Origin: Rhynochetos jubatus
Taxonomy: Eukaryota > Chordata > Aves > Eurypygiformes > Rhynochetidae
Reading direction: 5' to 3'
Assembly: GCA_027574665.1 (NCBI GenBank)
Contig: CM050655.1
Span: forward strand, 7,683,170 to 7,747,169
Length of the DNA: 64,000 nucleotides
The notes under the pieces were generated by a model that saw nothing but the letters and a program-made list of their open reading frames with translations, was not told where the DNA came from and ran no database searches. Every line of letters starts with the position of its first letter. Position 1 is the first letter of the stretch. Of the stretch, positions 62,760 through 64,000 are shown piece after piece. The translations under genes and the position numbers were made by a program.

Positions 62760-62960
62760 TGTGAGAATTTCCTAGTTGCATGATTTGTATTTACTTTGTA
62801 CGTTTTTGTACTTCCCTGCTGCCCTGGTCTCAAATGCATGACCTTGGAAATTGGTTGATTGGAACGCAATTTTTTATTCATTTGCATTCCCGGAAGGATT
62901 GTAATTGCAGTGTTGCCTGTGACTCTGCTGAATTAAGAATCAGAGCCCAGCTGAGATTCC
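62760..62960. promoter_or_regulatory. Candidate enhancer with octamer abutting a STAT site
   Basis: A perfect octamer ATTTGCAT (62,880-62,887) overlaps by one base the palindromic STAT/GAS site TTCCCGGAA (62,887-62,895). Flanking TGTAATTGCAG and CTGAATTAAGAATC words give a conserved-looking, non-repetitive block. Function is inference from motifs. Confidence 0.25.
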
Positions 62961-64000
62961 CAGGCCAAAGGATACGATGGCTACTAGTAACCTGGGTGCC
63001 TTTTTTATGCTTTTTTTCCTAAACAGCATCTTTTTTTATTGTATATGGTCAGTGGTTTTGGGAGAAAAAAAAAAGTTATTTCTTAGGTACCTATTAAAAT
63101 CTAAGAAAATAGTGAGTCCTCTTCCCCCTTATGTGCACACCTTCTCCTTCCATATGCTTTAGCGTTGTGAACTGATCATCACTGTCCATTGTTACGGGGA
63201 AACATTTAAGTAGCACACCGTTTTATAGACAAAGGAAGGAAAAATCCAGCAACTTTGCCTGTGGGAGCTCACAGTCTAAAAATGGCAAAATTAGCAAATA
63301 AGAAATGTAGGCCAACAGCTAACGAGAAGAAGGGAGCAAAGCTACAGATGCTAAATAAAGACAGGATGGAGTTGTTCAAAGAGGCAGGCGGAAGGACAGA
63401 GGATACTCGGCAAGAGAGAGCCAGTGATATGGGTCAGCTTTACCGCCAGTGAATCTGAGTGTTACCCCCGATTTATGGAGATACGGCATCCAAAGCACTC
63501 CCGGGGAGACAGATCTTAGCCCGGAGGGCAGCGTGGGATAAGGCCCAAAGCAGGAGAAGAAAAGGAGACAGGCAAGAATAAAAGGAATATGGAACGTAGA
63601 GGAAGCAAGAGAGTGAGTAGGGAGGAAGAAAAGCAGAGGGGTTGGGAGCGGCCTGGGACAGGACTGTGTGAATGCAAACTGGGGTCTCCAGCAAAGGCAA
63701 AGGGAGTTTTCTCCAAAGCAGCAGTGGTCTCAAGCCCAGCACAAGAACTTGAATTTGATCTGAAAGCAGAGAGAATTACAACAATTCTGCCATGTGTTAG
63801 GTCTGCATTTGGAATTTCAAGCTTTGTTTTGCCTCTGGAGTCCTCGGTCTTGCACGGTCCCATTACAGCAGTGGTGGCAACGCAAGTTTTGGTGAGAGTG
63901 ACTTCCTACCCTGGGGCTGCTGCACCGGTCACGTGCATTGTTCGTAAAGGCTGTCCCCAGAGGGAAGGTTGACTGGTGGAACTAGCAACAGCGACTTTTC
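62961..64000. other. Intergenic DNA to window end, no gene seen
   Basis: T- and A-runs near 63,001-63,075, then neutral sequence and purine-rich DNA at 63,550-63,660. A phrase at about 63,260-63,280 resembles the 3' end of an L2-like repeat, but the similarity is too short to call. Confidence 0.5.

Noticed and set aside
63230..63300. L2-like 3' phrase around GGGAGCTCACAGTCTAA
   Set aside because: Similarity to a remembered repeat covers under 25 bp and has no supporting flanks.

Overview
This is a vertebrate, almost certainly avian, genomic window. It holds two compact genes with GC-rich CpG islands in an otherwise AT-rich, repeat-poor intergenic landscape. The only transposon traces I can support are a decayed CR1-type LINE tail and an ancient MIR-like core-SINE relic. 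No mammalian L1/Alu-type repeats and no bacterial features were seen. The species call is inference: both proteins are clear vertebrate orthologues with avian-type differences, and introns are short.

Layout. Positions 1-39,900 are gene-free sequence upstream of EGR2. They contain several stretches that look like conserved regulatory DNA (about 2.4-2.8, 11.0-11.3, 14.4-14.9, 22.0-22.4 and 31.0-31.3 kb), plus a small isolated CpG-rich patch with a CTCF-like motif at 35.9-36.2 kb. EGR2 (Krox20) runs on the + strand from a promoter at about 39.9-40.3 kb, through two coding exons (40,554-40,734 and 41,049-42,259), to a 3' UTR ending near 42.9 kb. ADO (2-aminoethanethiol/cysteamine dioxygenase), an intronless gene, lies convergently on the - strand with its coding region at 46,760-47,500. 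From about 47.6 kb to the end I see no genes, but there is a perfect foldback hairpin (48.3 kb), a six-site GATA cluster (49.3 kb), a MIR-like relic (49.5 kb) and two candidate enhancers with octamer motifs (57.3-57.6 and 62.8 kb).

EGR2 and ADO are convergent neighbours in mammals as well, so this is conserved synteny. EGR2 encodes a three-zinc-finger immediate-early transcription factor (hindbrain segmentation, Schwann-cell myelination, lymphocyte activation). Its promoter here carries two identical ETS-N5-CArG modules, a proximal CArG box, a CRE-like site and a TATA-like box, the architecture expected of a growth-factor-induced gene. ADO is a thiol dioxygenase and oxygen sensor with a housekeeping-type CpG promoter. 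No functional link between the two is implied. Nothing in the window supports a wholly new gene system. The most interesting material is regulatory architecture, unusual inverted repeats, and lineage differences in EGR2 and ADO.
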